Shown: positions 1 to 6,869 of the stretch, one piece after another
Numbering within the stretch: the first letter of the stretch is position 1
Layout of the letters: each line of letters starts with the position of its first letter
Source of the DNA: Bacteroidales bacterium
Lineage (GTDB): Bacteria; Bacteroidota; Bacteroidia; Bacteroidales; Muribaculaceae
Direction: 5' to 3'
DNA length: 13,451 nt
Assembly (NCBI GenBank): GCA_900770215.1
Contig: CAAGJW010000103.1
Location: 1 to 13,451 of the forward strand
Notes under the pieces: model-generated
Databases searched by the model: none
What the model was told of the DNA's origin: nothing
What the model saw: only the letters and a program-made list of their open reading frames with translations
Position numbers and translations under genes: made by a program

Positions 1-77
1 CCCATGCCTTCTTCATAGTGAAGGCGGATGACCTCGTTGAAATAAAGCCTCTGCTTTTCTGTGTGTAATTGATACAT
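1..77 (-). CDS. Possible transposase / helix-turn-helix protein, N-terminus only (runs off the left edge)
   Basis: Read on the minus strand, an ATG at 77 opens a frame with no stop to the window edge (25 complete codons). The peptide begins MYQLHTEKQRLYFNEVIRLH and continues YEEGMG. This resembles the start of the helix-turn-helix segment of bacterial transposase OrfA-type proteins, but the fragment is too short to prove it. A 7-bp inverted repeat lies 3 nt upstream of the start, as in several insertion sequences where a leader hairpin limits read-through expression. The position fits an insertion: the adjoining flavodoxin on the plus strand lacks its N-terminal half. It could also be a chance open frame. 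Confidence 0.4.
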   Translation of the reverse strand, partial: MYQLHTEKQRLYFNEVIRLHYEEGM

Positions 78-79
78 CT

Positions 80-100
80 TTGACTCTGTTTATGAGTCAA
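80..100. repeat. 7-bp inverted repeat (hairpin) at the left element/flavodoxin junction
   Basis: TTGACTC (80-86) and GAGTCAA (94-100) are exact reverse complements separated by 7 nt. The hairpin lies directly upstream of the minus-strand putative transposase start at 77 and is followed by a run of six T (102-107). If the left edge is a mobile element, this would be its leader or subterminal hairpin. Confidence 0.5.
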
Positions 101-394
101 CTTTTTTCAGGCAAAGACAACTTGAGCAACCGTACTGTAGCTCTTTTCGGCTGCGGCGAGTCGGGGGGGTATCCCGACACCTTCTGCGGCGGTATGAGCG
201 GAATCTATGAGGCTGTGACACAGAGCGGAGCCAAGGTAATAGGCCAGGTCGATGCCAGCAACTACGACTATGACAGCTCTGAGAGCGTGGTCGACGGGAA
301 ATTTGTGGGGCTGGCCATCGATGTGACCGAAGACGACGACATGACCAACGCGCGCATTGCACAATGGGCCAGTCAAATTGCCAGCCAGCTTTAA
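89..394 (+). pseudogene. Flavodoxin, C-terminal part only (5' end lost)
   Basis: Flavodoxins are small FMN-binding electron carriers. This frame encodes about 100 residues that match the C-terminal half of a long-chain flavodoxin: the beta-strand and loop VALFGCGESGGYPDTFCGG, which in the family carries the aromatic residue stacking on FMN (here a Tyr), then the conserved end with GKFVGLAID and a final helix. The N-terminal phosphate-binding loop (T/S-G-x-T type) and the tryptophan loop are absent. In-frame stops at 29-31 and 38-40 block extension upstream, and the sequence to the left no longer reads as flavodoxin. The breakpoint lies somewhere between about 78 and 112. A TTG codon at 80 or ATG at 92 could start translation, but the product could not bind FMN normally. 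It is most likely a remnant cut by the element at the left edge; an assembly junction is the alternative. Confidence 0.75.
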
Positions 395-531
395 AATGAG
401 ACAAAATTGCCGAATATGGCTTAGATAAGCCTGATTTGGCACAGCCTTTGCAAGAATGTGAAGTGAAGCAATGCAAGGCTGCCATGTCGCACGCCGCTAG
501 AGAGGTTGCTTCATGAAAAAAGTTGAACGAT

Positions 532-553
532 GCAGGCGGCAGACGTCGCCTGC
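532..553 (+). promoter_or_regulatory. Leader hairpin upstream of enolase
   Basis: GCAGGCG (532-538) and CGCCTGC (547-553) form a perfect 7-bp GC-rich stem with an 8-nt loop, ending 18 nt before the enolase ATG. It is close enough to affect ribosome loading or mRNA stability. There is no U-run, so it is not a classical terminator. The rest of 395-571 holds no gene and no convincing TTTG-N19-TAnnTTTG promoter. Confidence 0.45.
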
Positions 554-571
554 GTAAACAATAACAAGACG

Positions 572-1885
572 ATGAAAATTTCAAAAATTCATGCAAGAGA
601 AATCCTCGACTCAAGAGGAAACCCAACAGTAGAAGTAGAAGTTACAACCGATGAGGGCGTGATGGGCCGCGCCTCGGTGCCCTCGGGTGCATCGACAGGC
701 GAAAACGAGGCCCTCGAGCTGCGCGATGGCGACAAGAAGCGCTATGGCGGCAAGGGCGTGCTCAAGGCCGTGGCCAACGTCAACGATATCATAGCTCCTG
801 CACTGGCAGGAATGCAGATTACCGATCAGCGTGCTATCGACGAGAAAATGCTTGAGCTCGACGGCACCCCCACCAAGTCGAAGCTGGGTGCCAACGCCAT
901 CCTGGGCGTGTCGCTGGCTGTGGCGCACACTGCTGCCAAGTCGCTGGGCCTGCCACTGTACCGCTACATAGGCGGCACCAACACCTATGTGCTGCCCGTG
1001 CCCATGATGAACATCATCAATGGCGGTGCCCACAGCGACGCCCCCATTGCCTTCCAGGAGTTCATGATACGTCCTGTGGGTGCCAAGAGCGAGAAGGAAG
1101 CCATACGCATGGGTGCCGAGGTGTTCCACGCCTTGCAGAAGCTGCTCAAGAAACGCGGCTTGAGCACCGCCGTGGGCGACGAGGGCGGTTTTGCCCCGGC
1201 TCTCGACGGCATAGAGGATGCCTTGGGCAGTATCGTGCAAGCCATTAAGAATGCCGGCTACGAGCCAGGCAAGGACGTGACCATTGCCATGGATTGCGCC
1301 GCCAGCGAGTTTAGCGAGCAACAGGATGGCCGCTACTACTACAACTACAAGCAGCTGTCTAACGGCATGCCAAAGGACCCCAACGGCAAGCGCCTGAGCG
1401 ACGACGAGCAAATCGAATACCTCAAGCAACTCATTGCCAAGTATCCTATCGACTCGATCGAGGACGGACTCGACGAGAACGACTGGCAGGGCTGGGTGAA
1501 ACTCACCCAGGCGCTGGGCGACAAGGTGCAGCTTGTGGGCGACGACCTCTTTGTGACCAACACCAAGTTTCTCGAGAAAGGCATCAAGATGGGAGCTGCC
1601 AATGCTATACTGATAAAGGTGAACCAGATAGGCTCGCTCACCGAGACGCTCGATGCCATAGAGATGGCACACCGCGCTGGCTACAACACCGTGACGAGCC
1701 ACCGCAGCGGCGAAACCGAGGACACCACCATTGCCGACATTGCCGTGGCCACCAATTCGGGCCAAATCAAGACTGGCAGTATGAGCCGCACCGACCGCAT
1801 GGCCAAGTACAACCAGCTCATGCGCATCGAGGAGCAGCTGGGCAAGCAAGCCCGCTACGGCTTCAACAAGATTGTGAAGCAATAA
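572..1885 (+). CDS. eno: Enolase (phosphopyruvate hydratase)
   Basis: Enolase interconverts 2-phosphoglycerate and phosphoenolpyruvate in glycolysis; it is a cytoplasmic, Mg-dependent enzyme. The 437-residue product has the usual length. The family N-terminus (KISKIHAREILDSRGNPTVE) fixes the start at 572; an in-frame extension to 530 adds 14 residues unlike the family. Visible landmarks are the SGASTGENEA mobile loop (38-47), catalytic Glu204 in GDEGGFAP, Mg ligands Asp241, Glu297 and Asp324 (in MDCAAS, SIEDGL and GDDLF), catalytic Lys349 in ILIKVNQIGS, SHRSGETED (376-384) and Lys400 in KTGSMSRTDR. All active-site residues are present. It stands as a single transcription unit with a GC-rich leader hairpin and a strong terminator downstream. 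Base composition is high in GC and codon use strongly biased, as expected of a highly expressed gene. Confidence 0.98.
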   Translation: MKISKIHAREILDSRGNPTVEVEVTTDEGVMGRASVPSGASTGENEALELRDGDKKRYGGKGVLKAVANVNDIIAPALAGMQITDQRAIDEKMLELDGTPTKSKLGANAILGVSLAVAHTAAKSLGLPLYRYIGGTNTYVLPVPMMNIINGGAHSDAPIAFQEFMIRPVGAKSEKEAIRMGAEVFHALQKLLKKRGLSTAVGDEGGFAPALDGIEDALGSIVQAIKNAGYEPGKDVTIAMDCAASEFSEQQDGRYYYNYKQLSNGMPKDPNGKRLSDDEQIEYLKQLIAKYPIDSIEDGLDENDWQGWVKLTQALGDKVQLVGDDLFVTNTKFLEKGIKMGAANAILIKVNQIGSLTETLDAIEMAHRAGYNTVTSHRSGETEDTTIADIAVATNSGQIKTGSMSRTDRMAKYNQLMRIEEQLGKQARYGFNKIVKQ

Positions 1886-1992
1886 AGCCACACATTCGCG
1901 CGCGCACACTATATCTACTATATTGCACGTGCACACACACAGCTACTCTACACACACACAAGTTTTTAAGTGCACACTACTATTAAGTGAGA

Positions 1993-2024
1993 AAGCCTGA
2001 GGCCTTATGCCTCAGGCTTCTTTT
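1993..2024. terminator. Rho-independent terminator between enolase and the convergent GNAT gene
   Basis: An 11-bp perfect stem, AAGCCTGAGGC (1993-2003) and GCCTCAGGCTT (2009-2019), with a 5-nt loop, is followed by CTTTT on the plus strand. Read on the minus strand it is followed by TTTCTC, so it may serve both convergent genes. The preceding stretch 1886-1990 is a CA-rich low-complexity spacer with no gene. Confidence 0.85.
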
Positions 2025-2037
2025 CTGTTTCTAAGGC

Positions 2038-2349
2038 TCACAACTGGCACGACACCCCCTCGCCCGTGTGCTCATCGAGCACATGAGCCCACTCCGGGTG
2101 ACGCTCGCACCAGGCATAGGCATAGGAGCACACCGGCCACACCTTGAGCCCGTGGCTGGCAGCATGTCGCACAGCAGCCTCTACCAGCACAGCGCCCACG
2201 CCCATGCCCCGTTTCAAGGCCCGAGTGTGCTCGATGCGCATCACCTGCCCTTGCAGCGAGAAATCGAGACGGCCGGCCACCTCGCCGCCATCACGGGCCG
2301 CCACAGTCCCGCGATTGTTCTCAACAGTAATTTCAGTTTCCATAATCAT
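2038..2349 (-). CDS. Small GNAT family N-acetyltransferase (YjdJ-like)
   Basis: A 103-residue single-domain GCN5-related acetyltransferase of the short type, about 90-100 residues. The acetyl-CoA binding segment is visible as KRGMGVGAVLVEAAVRHA (47-64), preceded by a strand ending MRIEHTRAL. The C-terminal signature VWPVCSYAYAWCERHPEW (70-87) matches the form typical of this subfamily (cysteine, aromatic residues, then RHPE). The substrate cannot be inferred. Translation may start at the ATG at 2349 or at the second ATG two codons on (2343). A -7 box precedes it at 2370-2377. It converges with enolase across a shared terminator and lies just downstream of the McrC-like gene on the same strand (64 nt), but its own -7 box suggests separate transcription. 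Confidence 0.85.
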   Translation of the reverse strand: MIMETEITVENNRGTVAARDGGEVAGRLDFSLQGQVMRIEHTRALKRGMGVGAVLVEAAVRHAASHGLKVWPVCSYAYAWCERHPEWAHVLDEHTGEGVSCQL

Positions 2350-2369
2350 CTCAAAAATTTAATAGGGGA

Positions 2370-2400
2370 CAAAGCTACAAAAAAATAGTCATTCATCATA
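2370..2400 (-). promoter_or_regulatory. Candidate Bacteroidetes promoter for the GNAT gene
   Basis: On the minus strand TAGCTTTG (2370-2377) matches the TAnnTTTG -7 box exactly. Nineteen bases upstream lies TATG (2397-2400), a three-of-four match to the TTTG -33 box. Transcription would start about 15 nt before the start codon. It sits between the McrC stop and the GNAT start. Confidence 0.5.
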
Positions 2401-2413
2401 CCACTCCAAACAT

Positions 2414-3745
2414 TCAGCTTGAAAAGTCGATAAGTTGAGTCAAATGCGACTCAATGCTAGCGACCATGCTACGGTCTATTGGGATACCCACAAGATATAC
2501 CGAAGCCTTGGAGCGAGTAATGCTGCTGAATATCTTCATGCGGTGAGCTGTAAAAATTGAATATGGATAGATGAGTGCAGCACGCTTATCGGCCATCGAG
2601 TTGAAAGAACAATAGGCCAGCACTTGATGCAAGTCGTGGCGAAACGCATCCTTGAGTGCCTCGCCGCTATCATACCAATTGTAGATATGGCTCTTGTATT
2701 TGGCGTCTATCACCCACTGCACATTACCCTTCTGCAATACTGCATCGGGTTCAATATAGGCCAGTCCCCATTGCGGCCGTTGCCCCATACCCGCGTCATA
2801 ATGTGGATTGCTCATAGCAACACCCCCTTTTCGTGTTACCACGTCTCGCAATAGATATTGCACATATCTCTCAAAAAATTGGGCATAGTCCATGCGCCAA
2901 GCCAGTTTTTCCTGGCCTTTATTCTCGAGAATAAGATTGCCGAGCCGTTTGAGATTTTTGATGGGAACAGGATCGTGAGCTCTCACAGGCAGCAAGCCGG
3001 TCTTCACGAGCTCAGAATTGCGCAGAGTAATGAGCAAAGAGTTGACTTTGCTGGCATATATCATGCGCGTGCTGAGCGGCACCTCGGTCGATTGTAGCTC
3101 ATGCAAGGCCAGCGATAGCACATAGTTGAGCTCCCTCCACTCAATGTGGTCGGTGGTAAGAATAATACACTTGTTGTTGAACACCAGCTTCTGCGTAGGA
3201 TCAACTTCAGTCCTGAGCGCATATTCGGTCCAAAGGGTAGCCGAAGAGGGCCGATGTTGCTTTTTTATCACATTGGCAAACTTGTGCCAATGCTGACGGC
3301 GTGCTTCCAAGTAGAGATCGACATACTTGCAGCATTCAACATAAATGGGCGCTGTGACAGGAGTGTCATTAACTAAATGCAAAGTGTCGTTACTTTCTTT
3401 GCCTACAGAATCACCCAACAAAGGGATTAAATCGTCGATTTTTTCCCCATAACTACCCCCTACGACAAGATCGCCTGCAGGTTTACCGCTCATGGGCGAA
3501 AATAGTGGAATTACACCCGCATAGTTGCTTGTGGTTAACACGACAAAGGGCTTGCAATTGCGAGTCTCAACAACAGCGTTGATTCCAAGAAATTGAAAAT
3601 TGTGACGATTCAACGCCACGAATCGCTGCATCACACTCTCCATAGACCGGTCGCGCCATTTCCACAACCGGAACTTGCCAACGTCCCACACTATCGACGA
3701 GCGCGTTGACAGACGGCCAAATGCAATGCTTTCCTGCTTACTCAT
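2414..3745 (-). CDS. mcrC: McrC-like PD-(D/E)xK restriction endonuclease subunit
   Basis: This is the nuclease partner of the McrB-type motor in type IV, modification-dependent restriction. The product has 443 residues from the ATG at 3745, which overlaps the stop of the McrB-like gene by 8 nt (ATGAGTAA); this favours it over the longer frame beginning at 3790. The C-terminal nuclease domain is recognisable: FFERYVQYLL (290-299), then IEPDAVL with the PD at 333-334, and IDAKYK with Asp347 and Lys349, followed by RHDLHQVLAYCSF (369-381), the helix typical of McrC nucleases. The N-terminal 200 residues form the expected poorly conserved McrB-binding part. Both catalytic motifs are intact, so the enzyme should be active. 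No DNA methyltransferase is nearby, as expected for a type IV system. Confidence 0.88.
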   Translation of the reverse strand: MSKQESIAFGRLSTRSSIVWDVGKFRLWKWRDRSMESVMQRFVALNRHNFQFLGINAVVETRNCKPFVVLTTSNYAGVIPLFSPMSGKPAGDLVVGGSYGEKIDDLIPLLGDSVGKESNDTLHLVNDTPVTAPIYVECCKYVDLYLEARRQHWHKFANVIKKQHRPSSATLWTEYALRTEVDPTQKLVFNNKCIILTTDHIEWRELNYVLSLALHELQSTEVPLSTRMIYASKVNSLLITLRNSELVKTGLLPVRAHDPVPIKNLKRLGNLILENKGQEKLAWRMDYAQFFERYVQYLLRDVVTRKGGVAMSNPHYDAGMGQRPQWGLAYIEPDAVLQKGNVQWVIDAKYKSHIYNWYDSGEALKDAFRHDLHQVLAYCSFNSMADKRAALIYPYSIFTAHRMKIFSSITRSKASVYLVGIPIDRSMVASIESHLTQLIDFSS

Positions 3746-5186
3746 ACAAGAGCTTGCCTGTTTCTCGACGGAAAAACTCACTGAGGGCATCTTTGGCCTT
3801 GATCATATATCCTGCCTCGAGATACTCCTTGACCAAGGGCATAAGTTCATACACGAGTCGCTCTCTCATGTCATTCTCGGCATTTTCCTTGTCGACAACA
3901 AAATAGGACTGACCTGGCTGAAGAGAGAGTTCCTCGTCGGAGGCATACATCTTGAAAATAGCATCAATAGCATTGAATGGCTTCTCCATAAACTTTTTCC
4001 CACTTTCGGTCTTTATTGAGTGAGGGCGCAAAGTGAACCATGCAAAACGACGGCGCAGCGCAAAATCGACTACTGCCAGGCTACGATCTGCAGTATTCAT
4101 TGTGGCTATGACATCAAGATTGGCGGGCATAGTGCTCAAGAGCAAATTGCCAACAGAAATTTCTACACGAGCTTTGCGATTGCCTGTTTGGTACTCAAAC
4201 AAATAGAAAACGGGGCCCAACACATTGGAAAGATTGGCACGGTTGATCTCATCTATAATAAGTAGCACTCGCTCGCTCTCATGATCGATAGCGTACTTGA
4301 TAGCTTGGTAGAGTATACCAGGTTTGTCGCAAAATTGAGTCCCATTGTGGCCACTATCGGTATTGGGCTCTATACCATAAACAAAATCGGAATAAGTGGT
4401 CTCGGCATGGAACTGGGTGAAGAAGCACTTGTCATAACTTTCGGCAATCTTCAATGCAGTGTAGGTTTTGCCTGTTCCGGGTGCACCTTGCAACACCACA
4501 TAGCGGCGCTTGGCAAGCAGATGCTTTACCTCTTCTTCCTCGTCGGGGACATCGGCAATCGGGATGAGATTGACGACATCATCCACAAGTTTCTTCTGCC
4601 CCTTAGTGCCCCAATCGCGCACCTTGGCATACATGGCAAGCCATTGCTTGATGACGATAATGGCGCCATCATCGCCAAGGCAATCAAAGTCAACAATGCG
4701 TGCAGCAGGCAATACCGTTTTATAAGTCTCAATTACAGTCGACAAGTTGGGATAATCGGATCTCACCATCTTCAAGAGGTCGGATGAGGTCGTCTCCTTA
4801 TCGAGGAAACTTGTTTTAAAGAAAGACAGATTGTCTTGCGTGTGTAGCTTCAAGAACATGCGCCTCAAACCTGGCTGCGAGGCTAAGTCGTAGTCGCTCT
4901 GAAATCCGTTTGACCCTATACACAGTGACACGAGGCAAGCATGCATTGAGAACTCTGAGTCTGGAAAAACAACAAATGAAAAATCAGAATACGGGCCCGA
5001 AAAATCCTGGTCGGAACGAAGAAGCCCAAAGAAAGCGCCTCCTCCAGAAAAAGCATCCTTGCCCAGGTTTTTGCGCACCACCGTGTTGCCCTTTTCATCA
5101 ACGATGTCGTGTCCGTCATTCCTTTGAGTCATGCCAAAATTTCGGGCCATGTCCAAGACTATGTCATATAGTTGCTTAGCGTCCAT
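3738..5186 (-). CDS. mcrB: McrB-like AAA+ NTPase (GTPase motor of a type IV restriction system)
   Basis: The 482-residue protein has a McrB-type AAA+ domain. Walker A is GAPGTGKT (234-241), Walker B is LLIIDEINRAN (308-318), the McrB signature MNTADRS is at 363-369, and the arginine-rich LRRRF follows at 377-381. In characterised McrBC the motor is GTP-driven, assembles as a hexamer and recruits McrC to cleave DNA carrying modified bases. The N-terminal 200 or so residues do not match a domain I can name with certainty; they include a strand-rich block (FSFVVFPDSEF, 69-79) and a YDLASQPGLRRMF segment (99-111), and probably recognise the target DNA. The gene starts 5 nt after the stop of the XRE regulator gene and overlaps mcrC by 8 nt, so all three are probably one operon. 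A sampled line of this gene is about 45% GC against about 70% for one in enolase, suggesting acquisition by transfer. Confidence 0.9.
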   Translation of the reverse strand: MDAKQLYDIVLDMARNFGMTQRNDGHDIVDEKGNTVVRKNLGKDAFSGGGAFFGLLRSDQDFSGPYSDFSFVVFPDSEFSMHACLVSLCIGSNGFQSDYDLASQPGLRRMFLKLHTQDNLSFFKTSFLDKETTSSDLLKMVRSDYPNLSTVIETYKTVLPAARIVDFDCLGDDGAIIVIKQWLAMYAKVRDWGTKGQKKLVDDVVNLIPIADVPDEEEEVKHLLAKRRYVVLQGAPGTGKTYTALKIAESYDKCFFTQFHAETTYSDFVYGIEPNTDSGHNGTQFCDKPGILYQAIKYAIDHESERVLLIIDEINRANLSNVLGPVFYLFEYQTGNRKARVEISVGNLLLSTMPANLDVIATMNTADRSLAVVDFALRRRFAWFTLRPHSIKTESGKKFMEKPFNAIDAIFKMYASDEELSLQPGQSYFVVDKENAENDMRERLVYELMPLVKEYLEAGYMIKAKDALSEFFRRETGKLLYE

Positions 5187-5191
5187 ATCGA

Positions 5192-5683
5192 TTAAATATT
5201 TAGTTTGTGGACGACAATCGGAGCTTGGGGACCCATGTAGTCAATGGCACGCATGGTATTGTAGTCGAGCCACTCGATGGCCTCTTCTTCGCTCATGTGC
5301 TGCTTGTCGACCAAGCTGGAGATCAAGCGGTCATAGGAATAAACAACACGACCGTCGTGACTCACCCCCACGACGGCAGTTGCAAACTCGTCGCCCTCTA
5401 AGACCACTGCCCCGCTATATCCATTATCGGTAAGCCACGACTTCAACTGGTTGCTGCCCTGCAACGTGCAGCTGTCAACCTCGGCCATGAGCTCACTCAG
5501 CGAGATTTGGAAATAAGCAGCCAATCGCTCAAGTATGTCGAGCGACACATTGCGCTTGCCATTCTCTATATCGCTCATGTAGCGGCGGTCAATTTTGGCT
5601 GAGAGCGCCACTGTTTCTTGCGAAACACCATGCCGCCGGCGGAGTCGACGCAGGGCTATGCCGAGATTTTCTTGGATTGTCAT
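5192..5683 (-). CDS. XRE-family HTH regulator with a C-terminal accessory domain
   Basis: A 163-residue protein. Residues 7-64 form a Cro/C1-type helix-turn-helix (LGIALRRLRRRHGVSQETVA, then RRYMSDIENGKRNVSLDILERLAAYFQISL), the form seen in controller proteins of restriction systems. Residues about 88-158 are a separate domain containing DGRVVYSYDRLI and EEEAIEWLDYNTMRAIDYMG followed by PQAPIVV. I recognise this from small stand-alone bacterial proteins of unknown function; it is not a usual part of XRE regulators. It is first in the cassette, 5 nt upstream of the McrB-like gene, so it probably autoregulates the operon through the repeats and palindromes in 5700-5800 (inference). Alternatively the C-terminal domain could act as a sensor or inhibitor of the complex. 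Confidence 0.88.
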   Translation of the reverse strand: MTIQENLGIALRRLRRRHGVSQETVALSAKIDRRYMSDIENGKRNVSLDILERLAAYFQISLSELMAEVDSCTLQGSNQLKSWLTDNGYSGAVVLEGDEFATAVVGVSHDGRVVYSYDRLISSLVDKQHMSEEEAIEWLDYNTMRAIDYMGPQAPIVVHKLNI

Positions 5684-5702
5684 CTCTTAAACATGTATTC
5701 AG

Positions 5703-5840
5703 TTGTGTGCGAAATTAAAAACGATGAGACTATTGTACAACGGTCAATTGTGCACATGAATATTGTGGACGACGTGTGACACATGGCCCACTTTGTGGAA
5801 ATCGAATGCAAATCGAGGAATGTGGAAAATTTCTTGTGGG
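5703..5840. promoter_or_regulatory. Divergent control region with 15-bp-spaced TTGT repeats and palindromes
   Basis: TTGT occurs at 5703, 5733, 5748, 5763 and 5793, all on a 15-bp grid. The central copies read ATTGTACA, ATTGTGCA and ATTGTGGA. Related ATGTGGA (5820) and TTGTGGG (5834) are off the grid. Two copies are embedded in palindromes, TTGTACAA (5733-5740) and TGTGCACA (5749-5756), and TGTGACACA (5775-5783) is another. A weak minus-strand promoter for the XRE gene could be TTGT (5737-5740) and TAATTTCG (5710-5717), 19 bp apart, which would place the repeats over it. The arrangement suits an operator for the XRE protein. Confidence 0.45.
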
Positions 5841-5868
5841 AATTATGGTTTTTCTCAAAAGGAATTGT

Positions 5869-5876
5869 TATATTTG
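5869..5876 (+). promoter_or_regulatory. -7 box of the uridine phosphorylase-like gene
   Basis: TATATTTG matches TAnnTTTG exactly and lies 32 nt before the start codon. No good TTTG is found 19 bp upstream, only a T-rich stretch around 5849-5853, so the promoter may be weak or activated. Confidence 0.45.
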
Positions 5877-5908
5877 TTGTTTAAAAAATCTTCAAATACA
5901 AGACAACT

Positions 5909-6790
5909 ATGGCCAAGAAAGTAATCCCTGATTCAGAAATGATCGTCAATCCTGACGGCAGTATATTTCACATTCATCTGCACCCCGACCAGCTGCGCGA
6001 CAACATCGTCATATGCGGCGACCCTGGACGTGTCGACATGATAGCGTCCTACTTCGACACGCGTGACTATGAAGTGCGTAGCCGCGAGTTCCACACCATA
6101 GGCGGAAGCTACCGGGGGAAGCCCGTGATGGCACTGAGCCACGGCATAGGGGGCGACAACATCGACATCGTGATGACCGAGCTCGACGCTCTTGCCAACG
6201 TCGACCTCGAGAAGCGGGTAGTGAAAGATCAGCATCGCAGCCTCAACATTGTGCGCATCGGTACCTCGGGTGGGCTACAACCCTATGTGCCAGTGGGCAC
6301 GCCAGTGATAGCGGCCAAGGCCATAGGCTTTGACGGCGTGCTCAACTACTATGCCGGGCGCAACGAGGTGTGTGACCTGGAGTTTGAAAAAGAGTTCTGC
6401 AAGTTTGTCGACTGGAATCCTCTGTTTGCCAAGCCCTATGTAGTGGAGGCCGACCCTGGCCTTGTTGAAAAAATAGGGCGCAACGACATGGTGCACGGCT
6501 ACACGATTTCGGCAGTGGGCTTCTATGGCCCGCAAGGTCGCGAGGTGCGATTGCCTCTGGCCGAGCCCGAGCTGAACCATCGCATCGAGAAGTTTGAATA
6601 CAAGGGCGGCCATGTCACCAACTATGAGATGGAAAGCGCTGCCCTGCAAGGCCTGGCCAAGCTCATGGGCCACCATGCAATGACGATATGCTCGATCATA
6701 GCCAATCGCGTGGCAACAAGCGCCAACCCCAACTACAAGACCGCGATGAACGACCTTGTGGGCAATGTGCTCGACCGCCTGCTGGGCTGA
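5909..6790 (+). CDS. udp: Uridine phosphorylase-like nucleoside phosphorylase
   Basis: This is a member of the PNP/UDP (NP-I) family, which cleaves nucleosides with phosphate to the base and ribose-1-phosphate in pyrimidine salvage in the cytoplasm. The phosphate-binding GDPGRVDMIA (37-46), SREFHT (58-63), the SHGIGGDN loop (77-84), RIGTSGG (116-122) and ribose-binding NYEMESAAL (238-246) are all present. The block GFYGPQGREVR (204-214) has the Phe, Gln209 and Arg211 arrangement that in E. coli Udp (FYPGQER) recognises uracil, which argues for uridine rather than purines. At 293 residues it is about 40 longer than E. coli Udp, with an N-terminal extension and an insertion near LEKRVVKDQHRS (100-111). 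It is a single gene, divergent from the restriction cassette and convergent with the TPR gene. Confidence 0.88.
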   Translation: MAKKVIPDSEMIVNPDGSIFHIHLHPDQLRDNIVICGDPGRVDMIASYFDTRDYEVRSREFHTIGGSYRGKPVMALSHGIGGDNIDIVMTELDALANVDLEKRVVKDQHRSLNIVRIGTSGGLQPYVPVGTPVIAAKAIGFDGVLNYYAGRNEVCDLEFEKEFCKFVDWNPLFAKPYVVEADPGLVEKIGRNDMVHGYTISAVGFYGPQGREVRLPLAEPELNHRIEKFEYKGGHVTNYEMESAALQGLAKLMGHHAMTICSIIANRVATSANPNYKTAMNDLVGNVLDRLLG

Positions 6791-6819
6791 GCCTGCACAC
6801 GTGACAGGGAGAGATATTT

Positions 6820-6867
6820 AGATTGCAGCGACGAGCCGACCACCATAGGTTACCGTCGCTGCAATCT
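6820..6867. terminator. Long hairpin between convergent udp-like and TPR genes
   Basis: AGATTGCAGCGACG (6820-6833) and CGTCGCTGCAATCT (6854-6867) form a perfect 14-bp stem with a 20-nt loop. It lies between two convergent genes and ends 2 nt before the TPR stop codon. There is no U-tract on either strand, so it may end or protect both mRNAs without being a classical intrinsic terminator. Confidence 0.5.
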
Positions 6868-6869
6868 TG

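Noticed and set aside
90..626. 178-residue minus-strand frame across the flavodoxin fragment and enolase leader
   Set aside because: Arg- and Ser-rich low-quality translation crossing a clear flavodoxin frame; no domain visible.
611..1936. Long open frame (441 residues) antisense to enolase
   Set aside because: It mirrors enolase codon bias, is rich in His, Leu and Val without domain logic, and enolase on the other strand is unambiguous.
1900..1965. CA-rich stretch considered as a tandem repeat or CRISPR-like array
   Set aside because: It is irregular low-complexity sequence with no fixed unit and no spacers.
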